From contig JAWKIL010000001.1 of assembly GCA_041394285.1 (NCBI GenBank), forward strand, positions 812,504 through 876,503: 64,000 nucleotides of DNA, given 5' to 3'. The first letter of the stretch is position 1, and the number at the start of each line of letters is the position of its first letter. The stretch is from CADEDH01 sp041394285 (GTDB lineage: Bacteria; Actinomycetota; Acidimicrobiia; Acidimicrobiales; SZUA-35). Below the pieces are notes generated by a model. That model saw only the letters and a program-made list of their open reading frames with translations, was not told the DNA's origin and made no database searches. Of the stretch, positions 50,118 through 58,544 are shown in pieces. The position numbers were made by a program, and so were the translations under genes.

Positions 50118-51263
50118 ATGGACGCAGCGCAGCAGGTGCAGGAGCTGATCGACCGCCAGGTGACCGAAGGCCACCAGATCGGGGTGCAGGTGGCGGCCTA
50201 CCTCCGGGGGGAGCCGTTCGTGAGCGTGGTGGCAGGCACCATGGGCCCGGACGATCCCCGCCCGGTGCAGCCCGACTCGCTGTTCCTCAGCTTCTCGACC
50301 ACGAAGGGGGTGGCTGCCCTGGCCATCCATCAGCTGGTTGACCGGGGCCAACTCGACCTCGACGCCCCGGTGGCGTCGTACTGGCCCGAGTTCGCCGCCA
50401 ACGGCAAGGACCGCCTCACCGTGGCCCAGGCCATCAGCCACCAGGGCGGGCTCCACGCCATGCCCGAGCCGTTCGCCCCCGAGCACATCACCGACTGGGA
50501 CGCCGGCGTGGCCCGCACCGCCGCCGGGAAGCCGGCCTACGAGCCGGGCACGGCCACCGGCTACCACGCCGTCACCTACGGTTGGATCGTGGGCGGCATC
50601 GTGGCCGGCGCCACCGGCCGCCACATCCGCGACGTCATCCGGGACGAGATCGCCCAGCCGCTGGGCGTGGCCGACGAGCTCTACGTCGGCATCGACGAGA
50701 CGCCGTCGGTCACCGAGCGGCTGACGACGCTGGAGATCGCGCCGGCGGGCGAAGGCCTACCCATCCCCGACGACGCCGACTTCTACAAGGCCATGCCCAA
50801 GGCCATGTGGCCCCACTTCAACACGACCCCGTTCCGGGTGGCCTGCCTGCCCAGCGGCAACGGCCACTTCACGGCCCGGGCCCTGGCCCGCATGTACGGG
50901 GCGCTGGCCGCCGGCGGCGCCGTCGACGGGGTCCGTCTGGTCAGCGAGGGGGCGCTGGCCCACATGACCCGGCTGGAGACCGACGACGTGGACCGGGTGC
51001 TGGGGGTGAAGGCCCGCAAGGCCCCCGGCTTCTTCCTCGGTGGCCTCGGCCCCGACCTGCAGGGCAACCTGGTGCACGGCCCGATCGGGGCCAACGAGCG
51101 GGCCTTCGGCCACCCGGGAGCGGGCGGCTCGGTGGGGTTCGCCGATCCCGACCTCGGCCTCGGTATGGGGATCACGCTCAACAAGATGAGCTATCCCATG
51201 CCCGGCGAGGGCGTGACGCTGGAGATCGCCGACCTGCTCCGCTCGCTGGCCGCCTCGGCCTGA
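50118..51263 (+). CDS. Beta-lactamase-family serine hydrolase (esterase-like)
   Basis: This 381-aa cytoplasmic-looking protein has the class C beta-lactamase/EstB fold. The active-site S60-T-T-K63 (SxxK) is followed by a tyrosine motif in GYHAVTYGWI, and HPGAGGSVGF sits at the place of the third motif. There is no signal peptide, which favours an esterase or lipolytic role over antibiotic resistance. It follows a leaderless-type promoter and palindrome family A. Palindrome family B copy 2 lies between it and the convergent CoA-transferase gene. Confidence 0.88.
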   Translation: MDAAQQVQELIDRQVTEGHQIGVQVAAYLRGEPFVSVVAGTMGPDDPRPVQPDSLFLSFSTTKGVAALAIHQLVDRGQLDLDAPVASYWPEFAANGKDRLTVAQAISHQGGLHAMPEPFAPEHITDWDAGVARTAAGKPAYEPGTATGYHAVTYGWIVGGIVAGATGRHIRDVIRDEIAQPLGVADELYVGIDETPSVTERLTTLEIAPAGEGLPIPDDADFYKAMPKAMWPHFNTTPFRVACLPSGNGHFTARALARMYGALAAGGAVDGVRLVSEGALAHMTRLETDDVDRVLGVKARKAPGFFLGGLGPDLQGNLVHGPIGANERAFGHPGAGGSVGFADPDLGLGMGITLNKMSYPMPGEGVTLEIADLLRSLAASA

Positions 51264-51283
51264 CCCCCACCGCCACGCTGCCA

Positions 51284-51340
51284 TCCCGGAACTCTGACGT
51301 GGCGTACCGCCAGCCGGTACCGGGCGTCAGAGTTCCGAGA
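51284..51340. terminator. Palindrome family B copy 2 between convergent genes
   Basis: TCCCGGAACTCTGACG (51284-51299) and CGTCAGAGTTCCGAGA (51325-51340) pair with one mismatch, and an inner GTACCG (51304-51309) pairs with CGGTAC (51315-51320). The outer arms repeat those at 31142-31196. Confidence 0.75.
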
Positions 51341-51348
51341 TCATGCGG

Positions 51349-53783
51349 CTACTCCAGCAGCTCGGCGGCGGCCAGCTCGGCGATGCGGTCGCCGTCGTAG
51401 CCGAGCGTGCCGGTGAGGATCTCGAAGGTGTGCTCACCGAACGTGGGCGCGCCGTAGGTGAAGGCGGCCGGGGTGCGGGACAGCTTGAACCGGGTGCCCT
51501 CCACGAACGTGGTGCCCTGCTTGCCGTGGCCCACCTCCACGAAATGCGCGCGGTGGTCGATCTGGGGATCAACCAGGAACTCGGGGGCGTTCGCCACCAC
51601 GTGGGCCGGCACCCCCTTGTCCTGCAGGAGGTGCATGGCGTCCATGTAGTCCTGGGTGGCGGTCCAGGCGGCGATGGCCTGGTCGAGCTCGTCGTGGCGG
51701 GTGTGGCGCTCGGCCCGGGTGAGGCCGGCCAGGTCGGCCCGCCCGATCACGTCGGCCAGCGTGGCCCACGCTTCGTCGGAGGTGCAGGCGACGGCCACCC
51801 AGTTGTCGTCGCCGGTGCAGCGGTACACGCCCTGGGGGGCGAACACCAGGTCCCGGTTGCCGTTGCGCTCCCAGATGCGCCCGTTCACCGACCGGTCGAG
51901 CAGGCCGGGGGCCAGCAGGTGAAGGGCCGATTCGGCCTGCGACAGGTCGATGTACTGGCCCTGCCCGGTCGCCCGCTTGTGCTCCAGCGCGGCCATCACG
52001 GCCGCCACCAACCAGCGGGGCGACGTGTAGTCGGTGTAGGCCCCGAACGGGCCGGCCGGGGCCCGGTCGGGCCAGCCCACCGGGTAGAAGAAGCCGGAGA
52101 TGGCGGCGGCCATGGTGCCGAACCCGGCCAGCATCGACAGGGGGCCGGTCTGACCCATGAGGCAGCTCGACGTCATGATGATGTCGGGCCGGCGCTGGCG
52201 CACGTTGTCGTAGTCGAGCCCCCAGGCCGCCATGGCCCGGGGCGAGAACGACTCCATGATCACGTCGGCCCAGTCGAACAGGTCCCAGATCACGTCGAGG
52301 GCGCCGGGCTTGCTCATGTCCAGGGCCAGGCCCTGCTTGCCGGCGTTCATGTTGTTCCAGATGCCCGACAGCTCGGGGTCGGTGATGTCGTCGCGGAACG
52401 GCTGGAGGGTGCGGACGGCGTCGATCTTGTTGGCCGACTCCACCCGGATGATCTCGGCCCCGTAGTCGGCCAGCACCCGGCTGGCGGCGGGGCCGGCCAT
52501 GGCCCACATGAAGTCGACGATCTTGACCCCTTCGAGGGGGCGGGCGGTGGACGGAACGGCCGGCTTGACCGTGATGTTGGGGGTGCGGGCCGGCTCGGCC
52601 AGCACGGCGGCGGTGTCGGCGCCGAGGGCCGGGGCCGGCGGCAGCACGGGGCGGGGAGCGGCCGAGAACTTGGCGAACGGGCCGGGGTAGCGGACGGTGC
52701 CGATGTCGGCCCCGTGGTCGACGTCCTCCCAGTACTGGCGGAAGGCGAGCTGCGGGCTGTCGAGCACCTCGGCCGTGGTCCACACCGGCGTGATCAGCAA
52801 GCGGCGCTCCATCGCCGCCTCCAACAGCTCGGCCTTGGTCTTGGTGGCGAAGAAGTCGGTGAGCACCTGCTTCACCCGCTCGTACTCCTCCACCGGCTCC
52901 CGGCCGTCGAGCAGCATGAACGGGTACTGGATCCAGTCCTTGTCCCGCGTGGCGTCGTCGCACATGCCCTCTTCGTGTATCCACTCCATGAGGCTGCGGG
53001 TGAAGCGGCCGAAGCCCAGGCCGAACAGGAACGTGACCGAGGCATGGCCGTCCTTGCACGGCCACATGAGCTGGATCGGGATGCCCTGGAGGCTGGCCCC
53101 GCCGGCGATGCGGGTAGTGGGGGTGGCGTTGAGCGGGCCGGCCAGCGTCATCGACTGGCACGACTGGTTCATGCTCTGCTGAGCCGAGGCGTCGACCAGC
53201 TGGCCCAGGCCGGAGCGGGTCTGGCGCTCATAGAGGGCGATGAGGGCGGCCCCGGCCGCCTCCGACGCCGCGTTGTGGTAGGCCTGCGGCAGGGTGCCGC
53301 CGGCCCGGAGCGGGGCCCGGTCACGGTCGCCGGTGATGGCCATGTTGCCGGCCGACGCCTGGATCACGAGGTCGGCGGCGGCCCAGCCCGCCTTGGGGCC
53401 GTCGAGGCCGAACGCCGTGATCGTGGTGTAGATCAGGGCTGGGTTGAGGGCGGCCAGGTCGTCGTAGCCGAGGCCCTTGGCCGCCAGGCCGTGGGGATCG
53501 GTGGTGAACAGCACGTCGGCCCCAGCGGCGAGCCGGCGCAGAGCGTCCCGGCCCTCGTCGGTGTCGAGGTCGAGCACGATCGAGCGCTTGCCCCGGTTGT
53601 AGGCCCAGTGGTGGAGCGAGCGCTCGGGGTCTTCCACGTCGCCGGCGAACGGGCCGAGCGTGCGGGCCGGCGAGCCGCCGGGCGGCTCGATCGCGATCAC
53701 CTCGGCTCCCAGCTGGGCCACATGAGGCCGGCCAGATGGCCCCGCTCATCGGTCAGATCCAGTACCCGGTAGTCGGAAAGCAT
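51349..53783 (-). CDS. Tandem CaiB/BaiF CoA-transferase with a single-base frameshift near the 5' end
   Basis: The intact frame from GTG 53721 encodes 790 aa with two class III CoA-transferase domains. Both keep the nucleophile (GQLVDASAQQ and GQYIDLSQAE). The frame, however, starts inside the first beta-alpha unit at AQLGAEVIAIEPPGG. The missing start is present in another frame: ATG 53783 encodes MLSDYRVLDLTDERGHLAGLM and then runs out of frame near 53722. Adding one base there would give GLMLAQLGAEV, the normal family sequence. The gene is therefore either recently broken, carries a sequencing error, or uses a shifted start. It resembles the tandem gene at 10212-12611 in layout. The substrate is unknown. 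Confidence 0.78.
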
Positions 53784-53903
53784 GGTGCGAAGGTCCTCGT
53801 GGGGGGTGGGGGTGGAGTCAGGCGCGGCCCTGGCGGGTGTGACCGCGGTTACACATCCTGCCACGCAGGCGCTCCCGTTCGCAGACCTCGTGGGCGGGCG
53901 ACC

Positions 53904-54126
53904 TCACGGAAGGTTCTCCAGATCGCCGAGATCCTTGTTCCGGCCGCTCGCCCTTTTGTTCACCTTGAGATCGTCGAGCCCGATGACAGGGACCTGTTCG
54001 TCTCCGACCCGATAGGCGATACAGACCTGGTACGTCGAAGCCGAACTGCCGGAGCGCCGCCACGATTCGGCTGGCGTTGTCGCTGGCCACCGCGACCCAG
54101 ACGTCCATGTCGTCCATGTAGTCCAT
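53904..54126 (-). pseudogene. Remnant of a nucleotidyltransferase (AbiEii/DUF6036-like)
   Basis: One frame encodes MDVWVAVASDNASRIVAALRQFGF, the N-terminal nucleotidyltransferase strand region. A second frame then encodes GDEQVPVIGLDDLKVNKRASG-RNKDLGDLENLP, the conserved C-terminal motif of the same family. About 40 residues that normally lie between are missing, and the join near 54020-54028 shifts frame. The product cannot be functional. Intact members are often toxin-antitoxin or accessory proteins, so this is probably a decayed mobile defence-type locus. Confidence 0.72.
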
Positions 54127-54187
54127 AGTTGAGCCTTCGCAACCACAAGAGGTGGGCCACCCGGGCCTCGGGCGGCGGCGACCACCA

Positions 54188-54271
54188 CTACCGGCGGTCT
54201 GCGTCGGCCGCCTCGTCGTGGCTTCGGGCCACCTCGAACAATCGCTCCACGCCTCCCGTTCTAGGTGACAT
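54188..54271 (-). pseudogene. Short remnant possibly of the upstream partner of the nucleotidyltransferase
   Basis: A 27-residue frame starting at ATG 54271 reads GVERLFEVARSHDEAADADRR and stops. I recall similar sequences from small helical proteins encoded just ahead of such nucleotidyltransferases. It is too short to function and may be the truncated first gene of the same decayed pair. This is a tentative call. Confidence 0.35.
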
Positions 54272-54291
54272 GCTCTGCTCGCCGGGTCGGG

Positions 54292-54972
54292 TCAGCCGAG
54301 GGCGGCGATGACGGCTCGGACGGAGGCGGCTACGGCCTCGGGCGCCTTGGCGTGGACCATGTGGCCCATGTCGGGCACGACCACCTCGTCCACCACGTTC
54401 AGGTACTTGCGGAACACGGCGGCCGAGGCCACGAACTGCTTGTCCCGCTCGCCCACCAGCACCGCCACCGGCACGGTGATCTCGCCCAGGCGATCCATCA
54501 CCATCGAGTCGACGTGCTTGGAGATCTCGCCCACGCCGTCGGGCAGCTCGGGCCGCTTGGCCGTCATGGCGTCGATCCCCACGTTCCACTGGGCCAGGCT
54601 GTCGGGGTTGCGGAACCCGGGGCCTCCCGCCACCATCACCAGGCCCGCCACCTCGCCCGGGTTGAGGATGGCGTAGGCCAGCGACAGGTAGCCGCCGAGC
54701 GAGTGGCCCACCAGCACCGCCGGCCGGCCCACCACGTCGATCATGCGGCGCAGGTCGTCGAGGGCGTAGCTGCGGCCGTACCGGCCGACCGGCGCCGGGT
54801 CGGACCCGCCGTGGCCCCGCAGGTCCCAGTACAGGCTCCGGGCTTCACCGCCCAACGCCGCCACGGCCCCGGCCCACACGTCGCCGGTGTTGAGGAAGCC
54901 ATGGGTGAACACCACCGGGGTGCCCTCTCCCTCGACGTGGTGGTTCAGGTGCAGGTCGGGCCCGGTCGTCAT
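54292..54972 (-). CDS. Alpha/beta hydrolase
   Basis: This compact 226-aa hydrolase has the oxyanion strand VVFTHGFLNTGDVW, DLRGHGGSDP, the nucleophile elbow VGHSLGGYLS and the catalytic His in DMGHMVHAKAP. The length is at the lower end of the family because the lid is short. The substrate is unknown. ATG 54972 was chosen; a longer reading upstream is basic, low-complexity and unlikely. It lies beside the decayed nucleotidyltransferase remnants on the same strand. Confidence 0.86.
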   Translation of the reverse strand: MTTGPDLHLNHHVEGEGTPVVFTHGFLNTGDVWAGAVAALGGEARSLYWDLRGHGGSDPAPVGRYGRSYALDDLRRMIDVVGRPAVLVGHSLGGYLSLAYAILNPGEVAGLVMVAGGPGFRNPDSLAQWNVGIDAMTAKRPELPDGVGEISKHVDSMVMDRLGEITVPVAVLVGERDKQFVASAAVFRKYLNVVDEVVVPDMGHMVHAKAPEAVAASVRAVIAALG

Positions 54973-55110
54973 GGCCCCCGACGCTACCGGCCCACCCCCG
55001 CCCCGGTGAAGCTCACGGCCCGCCCGCTCCGATCTCGTTGCACCAGGCACCACCGGCGGCGCGGTGGATGACGACAGCCGCCGGGCGGGGCCCGGCCGAC
55101 AGGCGGGGCC

Positions 55111-56208
55111 TCAGCTGCGGGGTTCGACCAGGCGCCAGTCGTCGGAGCCGGGGGCGTAGCGGTCCCGGAAGTCGGGGTCGTAGGCGCCGGCCACCGGTGC
55201 CACCTGGCCGAGGGCCGCCTGCCAGGCGTCGATGATGCGGTCCTCCTGGGCGTAGTCGAACGGGTCCTGGAGGCGCATCTCCTGGGTGCTGCCCCGCACC
55301 ACCGGGTTCTCGGCCAGGTACCGGGCCGTGATCCCGAGCGCCTCCACCGGCGGCACCAGGTCCCGGTAGCCGAGGTCGGCCATGATGGCATCGACGCCGG
55401 TGAACTTGTGCAGGGTGGTCTCGGCGTTGAGGAAGGGCCGGGCCGGGGCGGCCAGCTCGGCCGGCAGGTTCACGATCTCGATCTCGCACGCCAGCGCCTG
55501 GGCGATGACCTCGATCGTCTGGCGGGCGGTGAGCGTCACCTCGTCGCCCACGTTGTAGGCCTTGCCGGCGGCGGCGTCGGGATGGAGGGCCGACAACGAC
55601 ACGGCGTGGCCCACGTTGGGCCCGTAGCCGGCCGTGCGGAGGGTCAGGCCGCCGTCGGCCACGATGAACCGGCGCCGGTCGTCGAGCAGGCGCCGCACGA
55701 TCAGCCACTCCCGAGGGTTGATCTGGCCCGGCCCGTAGATCAGGGGGTAGCGGAACAGGGTGCCCTCGGGGTGGCAGCCGAAGAACACGTCCTCGGTGGC
55801 CACGATGCGGCTCACCTTCACGTTGTCGTCGTCCACGGCCCGCTCGGCCGTCTCCCGCACCGGCACCAGCATCCCGGCCGGCCAGTTCGTCTGGGGGAGG
55901 GCGAAGCCCTTGTAGGCCGGCACGCCGCCGACGGCGACCATCCGCCCGCAGCGCCCCTGGAAGAACCGGGCCAGGTCGCGCAGCCGCCCGTACATGGCGA
56001 ACACCAGGTCGAACGTGCGGCCCCCGAGCGCCGCCTCCACCTGGGCGACGTCGAAGGGGTCGGTGTGGATGTGCTCCACGTGCTCGGGGATGGCGTCGAC
56101 CTCGTGGCGGCCGGTGTGGAGGATCGACACCGTGTGGCCCTGGTCGATGAGCCCGTTGACCAGATGGGGCCCGGTGGGCCCCGTCCCCCCTATGACAAGA
56201 ACCTGCAT
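55111..56208 (-). CDS. NAD-dependent epimerase/dehydratase family protein (extended SDR)
   Basis: The 365-aa protein has an N-terminal Rossmann fold with VIGGTGPTGPHLVNGL (GxxGxxG). Its layout matches the atypical/extended SDR group that includes nucleoside-diphosphate-sugar epimerases. The usual YxxxK pair is not obvious; the segment FRYPLIYGPGQINPREW marks the substrate region. It probably acts on a nucleotide sugar or a related compound. The ATG at 56208 has no strong Shine-Dalgarno. It is divergent from the flavoprotein gene at 56314. Confidence 0.84.
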   Translation of the reverse strand: MQVLVIGGTGPTGPHLVNGLIDQGHTVSILHTGRHEVDAIPEHVEHIHTDPFDVAQVEAALGGRTFDLVFAMYGRLRDLARFFQGRCGRMVAVGGVPAYKGFALPQTNWPAGMLVPVRETAERAVDDDNVKVSRIVATEDVFFGCHPEGTLFRYPLIYGPGQINPREWLIVRRLLDDRRRFIVADGGLTLRTAGYGPNVGHAVSLSALHPDAAAGKAYNVGDEVTLTARQTIEVIAQALACEIEIVNLPAELAAPARPFLNAETTLHKFTGVDAIMADLGYRDLVPPVEALGITARYLAENPVVRGSTQEMRLQDPFDYAQEDRIIDAWQAALGQVAPVAGAYDPDFRDRYAPGSDDWRLVEPRS

Positions 56209-56313
56209 GGTCGCTTACCCTACTGACACGCTCGGGAGGGGGACAGCTGCCACGGCGGCCGCCGTGTCCCACCGCGAGCGTGACCCGAGCAGCGCAAGAG
56301 AGGCAGGCCCGTC

Positions 56314-57522
56314 ATGAGCACCGGCACCGGGGCCCCGGCCCCCGCCCACCCCGACTACCCGGCCGACCCGGTGGCCGCCGCCCGGGCGATGGCCCCGCTG
56401 GTGGCCGCCCACCAGGCCGACATCGACGCCAAGCGGTGCCTGCCCGAACCGGTTGTGGAGGCCATGCGGGCCACCGGCATCCTCCGGGCGGCGGTGCCGC
56501 CCGATCTGGGCGGCCCGTTCATGGACCCCGAGACCCAGGTGCGGGTGGTGGAGGAGCTGTCACGCCAGGACGGCTCGGTGGGCTGGTGTGCCATGATCGC
56601 CTCGGCCGGCTCCTACACCAACGGCTTCCTGTCCGACGCCGCCGCCCGCCGCTGGTTCGCCCCGTGGGACTCGTGCCTGGCCGGCCAGCTCGCCCCCAGC
56701 GGCAGGGCGGTGAAGGTGCCCGGCGGCTACCGGGCCACCGGCCGGTTCCGCTTCGCCTCGGGCAGCAACCACGCCTCGTTCCTGATCGCCGGCTGCCTGG
56801 TGCAGGACGAGGACGGGAACCCGGTCCGCACCGAGTCGGGCCGGCCGGCCATGCGCTCGGTGATCGTCCCCAAGGACCAGGCCACGATCATCGACACCTG
56901 GCACACCACGGGCCTGTGGGGCACCGGTTCCAACGACTACACCCTCGACGACGTGTTCGTGGCCGAGGAGGACAGCTGGGACCCGGCCGGACGGATGCAA
57001 CGGGACGAGCCGCTGTTCCGCTACCCACCCTTGTTCCTGCTGCCCCACGCCGGGGTGCCGCTCGGTATCGCCCGCACCGCCATCGACACCGTGCTGGCCC
57101 TGGCCGACGACAAGCCGCTCATGCCGGGCATGGTCAAGACGGCCAACACGAAGGTGCTGGCCGACGACGAGGCGGCCCAGGAGGCCATCACCGTGGCCGA
57201 GCTCAAGCTGGCGGCGTCCCGGGCCCTCACCTACGAGATCATCGACGAGCTGTGGGCCACGCTGCAGGCGGGGGAGCGGGTGTCGCCCCGGCTCCGGGCC
57301 ATGTACCGCTCGATGATGGTGTGGACCCACCAGACAGGCAAGGAGATCGTGCTGTCGATGTACGACACGGCGTCGGGGTCGTCGATCTACCGGGAGAACC
57401 CGCTCGATCGGTGCATGCGGGACATCCTCACCGCCTGCCAGCACCGCATGGTCCACCCCAAGCTGTACCGCCCGGCCGGCCGCCTGCTGCTCGGCCGCAG
57501 CTCCGGCGACCCGATGTTGTAA
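56314..57522 (+). CDS. Acyl-CoA dehydrogenase-fold flavin-dependent monooxygenase (HsaA/DszC-like)
   Basis: The 402-aa protein has the acyl-CoA dehydrogenase fold, with the PPDLGGPFMDPETQVRVVEELSRQDGSVGW helix near residue 70, the GYRATGRFRFASGSNHASF strand and TTGLWGTGSNDYTLDDVFV. These features fit the HsaA/DszC group of flavin monooxygenases rather than true dehydrogenases. Members of that group hydroxylate aromatic or steroid-derived phenols with FMNH2 from a partner reductase. The exact substrate is unknown. It starts after AAGAGAGG, and the next gene follows after 16 bases from its own TAGGAT box. Confidence 0.85.
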   Translation: MSTGTGAPAPAHPDYPADPVAAARAMAPLVAAHQADIDAKRCLPEPVVEAMRATGILRAAVPPDLGGPFMDPETQVRVVEELSRQDGSVGWCAMIASAGSYTNGFLSDAAARRWFAPWDSCLAGQLAPSGRAVKVPGGYRATGRFRFASGSNHASFLIAGCLVQDEDGNPVRTESGRPAMRSVIVPKDQATIIDTWHTTGLWGTGSNDYTLDDVFVAEEDSWDPAGRMQRDEPLFRYPPLFLLPHAGVPLGIARTAIDTVLALADDKPLMPGMVKTANTKVLADDEAAQEAITVAELKLAASRALTYEIIDELWATLQAGERVSPRLRAMYRSMMVWTHQTGKEIVLSMYDTASGSSIYRENPLDRCMRDILTACQHRMVHPKLYRPAGRLLLGRSSGDPML

Positions 57523-57526
57523 ACCG

Positions 57527-57532
57527 TAGGAT
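57527..57532 (+). promoter_or_regulatory. TAGGAT -10 box for a leaderless start
   Basis: TAGGAT ends 6 bases before the hydrolase ATG and sits in the 16-base gap after the flavoprotein stop. The hydrolase can therefore be transcribed separately as a leaderless message. Confidence 0.5.
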
Positions 57533-57538
57533 CCCCGG

Positions 57539-58423
57539 ATGCCCATCGCTTCTGCCAACGGGATCGACCTCTGCTACGACACGATCGGCGACCCGGCCGA
57601 CGAGCCCCTGCTGTTGGTGATGGGCTTCACCGCCCAGCTCACCGCCTGGGACGACGGCTTCTGCCGGCTCCTGGCCGATGGTGGTCGCTACGTGATCCGC
57701 TTCGACAACCGCGACTGCGGCCTGTCGACCCACCTCGACGGGGTGACGGTGGACCTGCCGGCCGTGCTGAAGGCGTGGGAGGCGGGGGAACCGCCGCCGC
57801 CCGTGCCCTACACCCTGTCCGACTTCTCGAACGACGCCTTCGGCCTGCTCGACCACCTCGGCATCGAGCCCTCCCACATCGTGGGCGCGTCGATGGGCGG
57901 GATGATCGTGCAGACCATGGCCATCGAGCACCCGGAGCGGGTGCGGTCGATGACCTCGATCATGTCGACCACCGGCGAGCTCGACTACTACAAGTGGGAT
58001 CCCGACACCCGGGCCGCGTTGAGCACACCGCCCCCGGCCGACCGGGCCGGCTACGTCGAGCACTCGGCCCGCCTGGGTGCGCTGCTCGCCCCCCACCGGC
58101 ACTTCGACCCGGCCAAAGCGCCCGAGCAGGCTGCCGCCGCCTACGACCGGGCCTTCTACCCCGAGGGGGCCATCCGCCAGACCGCCGCCATCCGGGGCAG
58201 CGGCCACCGGGCCGACGGGCTGCGCCGGCTCCGGGTGCCCACGCTGGTGATCCACGGCACGGCCGACACCCTGATCTTGCCCCTGGGCGGGCAGCGCACG
58301 GCCGAGCTGGTCGACGGGGCCAACCTGCTGCTGGTGAAGGACATGGGCCACGACCTGCCCGAGCCGCTGTGGCCGTTCCTAACCGGCGTGACCCTCGCTC
58401 ACACCGCCCACGGCCTCAGCTAG
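57539..58423 (+). CDS. Alpha/beta hydrolase
   Basis: The 294-aa protein is an alpha/beta hydrolase with the strand LLLVMGFTAQLTAW, the RFDNRDCGLSTH loop, the nucleophile elbow VGASMGGMIVQ and the His in VKDMGHDLPEPLW. The RDCGLS variant is common in TAP-type or HsaD-related hydrolases of actinobacteria. Its position next to an HsaA-like monooxygenase is suggestive of ring-degradation chemistry, but no extradiol dioxygenase is present. A 96-base hairpin follows the stop. Confidence 0.88.
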   Translation: MPIASANGIDLCYDTIGDPADEPLLLVMGFTAQLTAWDDGFCRLLADGGRYVIRFDNRDCGLSTHLDGVTVDLPAVLKAWEAGEPPPPVPYTLSDFSNDAFGLLDHLGIEPSHIVGASMGGMIVQTMAIEHPERVRSMTSIMSTTGELDYYKWDPDTRAALSTPPPADRAGYVEHSARLGALLAPHRHFDPAKAPEQAAAAYDRAFYPEGAIRQTAAIRGSGHRADGLRRLRVPTLVIHGTADTLILPLGGQRTAELVDGANLLLVKDMGHDLPEPLWPFLTGVTLAHTAHGLS

Positions 58424-58432
58424 GCAGCCGAC

Positions 58433-58528
58433 CCGGGGATTCGCGCTCGGCCGGCGAACTTTGTCGACTTGTGCCGCCTCTGCCGGCATTTCTCGACAAG
58501 GTTCGGCCGCCAGGCGCGAAATCCCCGG
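58433..58528. terminator. 96-base imperfect hairpin between convergent genes
   Basis: CCGGGGATTCGCGC (58433-58446) pairs with GCGCGAAATCCCCGG (58514-58528) with one bulge. Inside, GCGAAC and TTGTCGA on the left mirror TCGACAA and GTTCG on the right. The element lies between the hydrolase and the SDR gene and probably ends both transcripts. Confidence 0.65.
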
Positions 58529-58544
58529 CCAACCGGCCGGCTCC

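Noticed and set aside
50118..51263. Antibiotic-resistance beta-lactamase
   Set aside because: There is no signal peptide and the third motif differs from true class C enzymes, so an esterase-like role is more likely.
51343..53772. An 809-codon plus-strand open frame
   Set aside because: It is antisense to the second tandem CoA-transferase and has no motif of its own.
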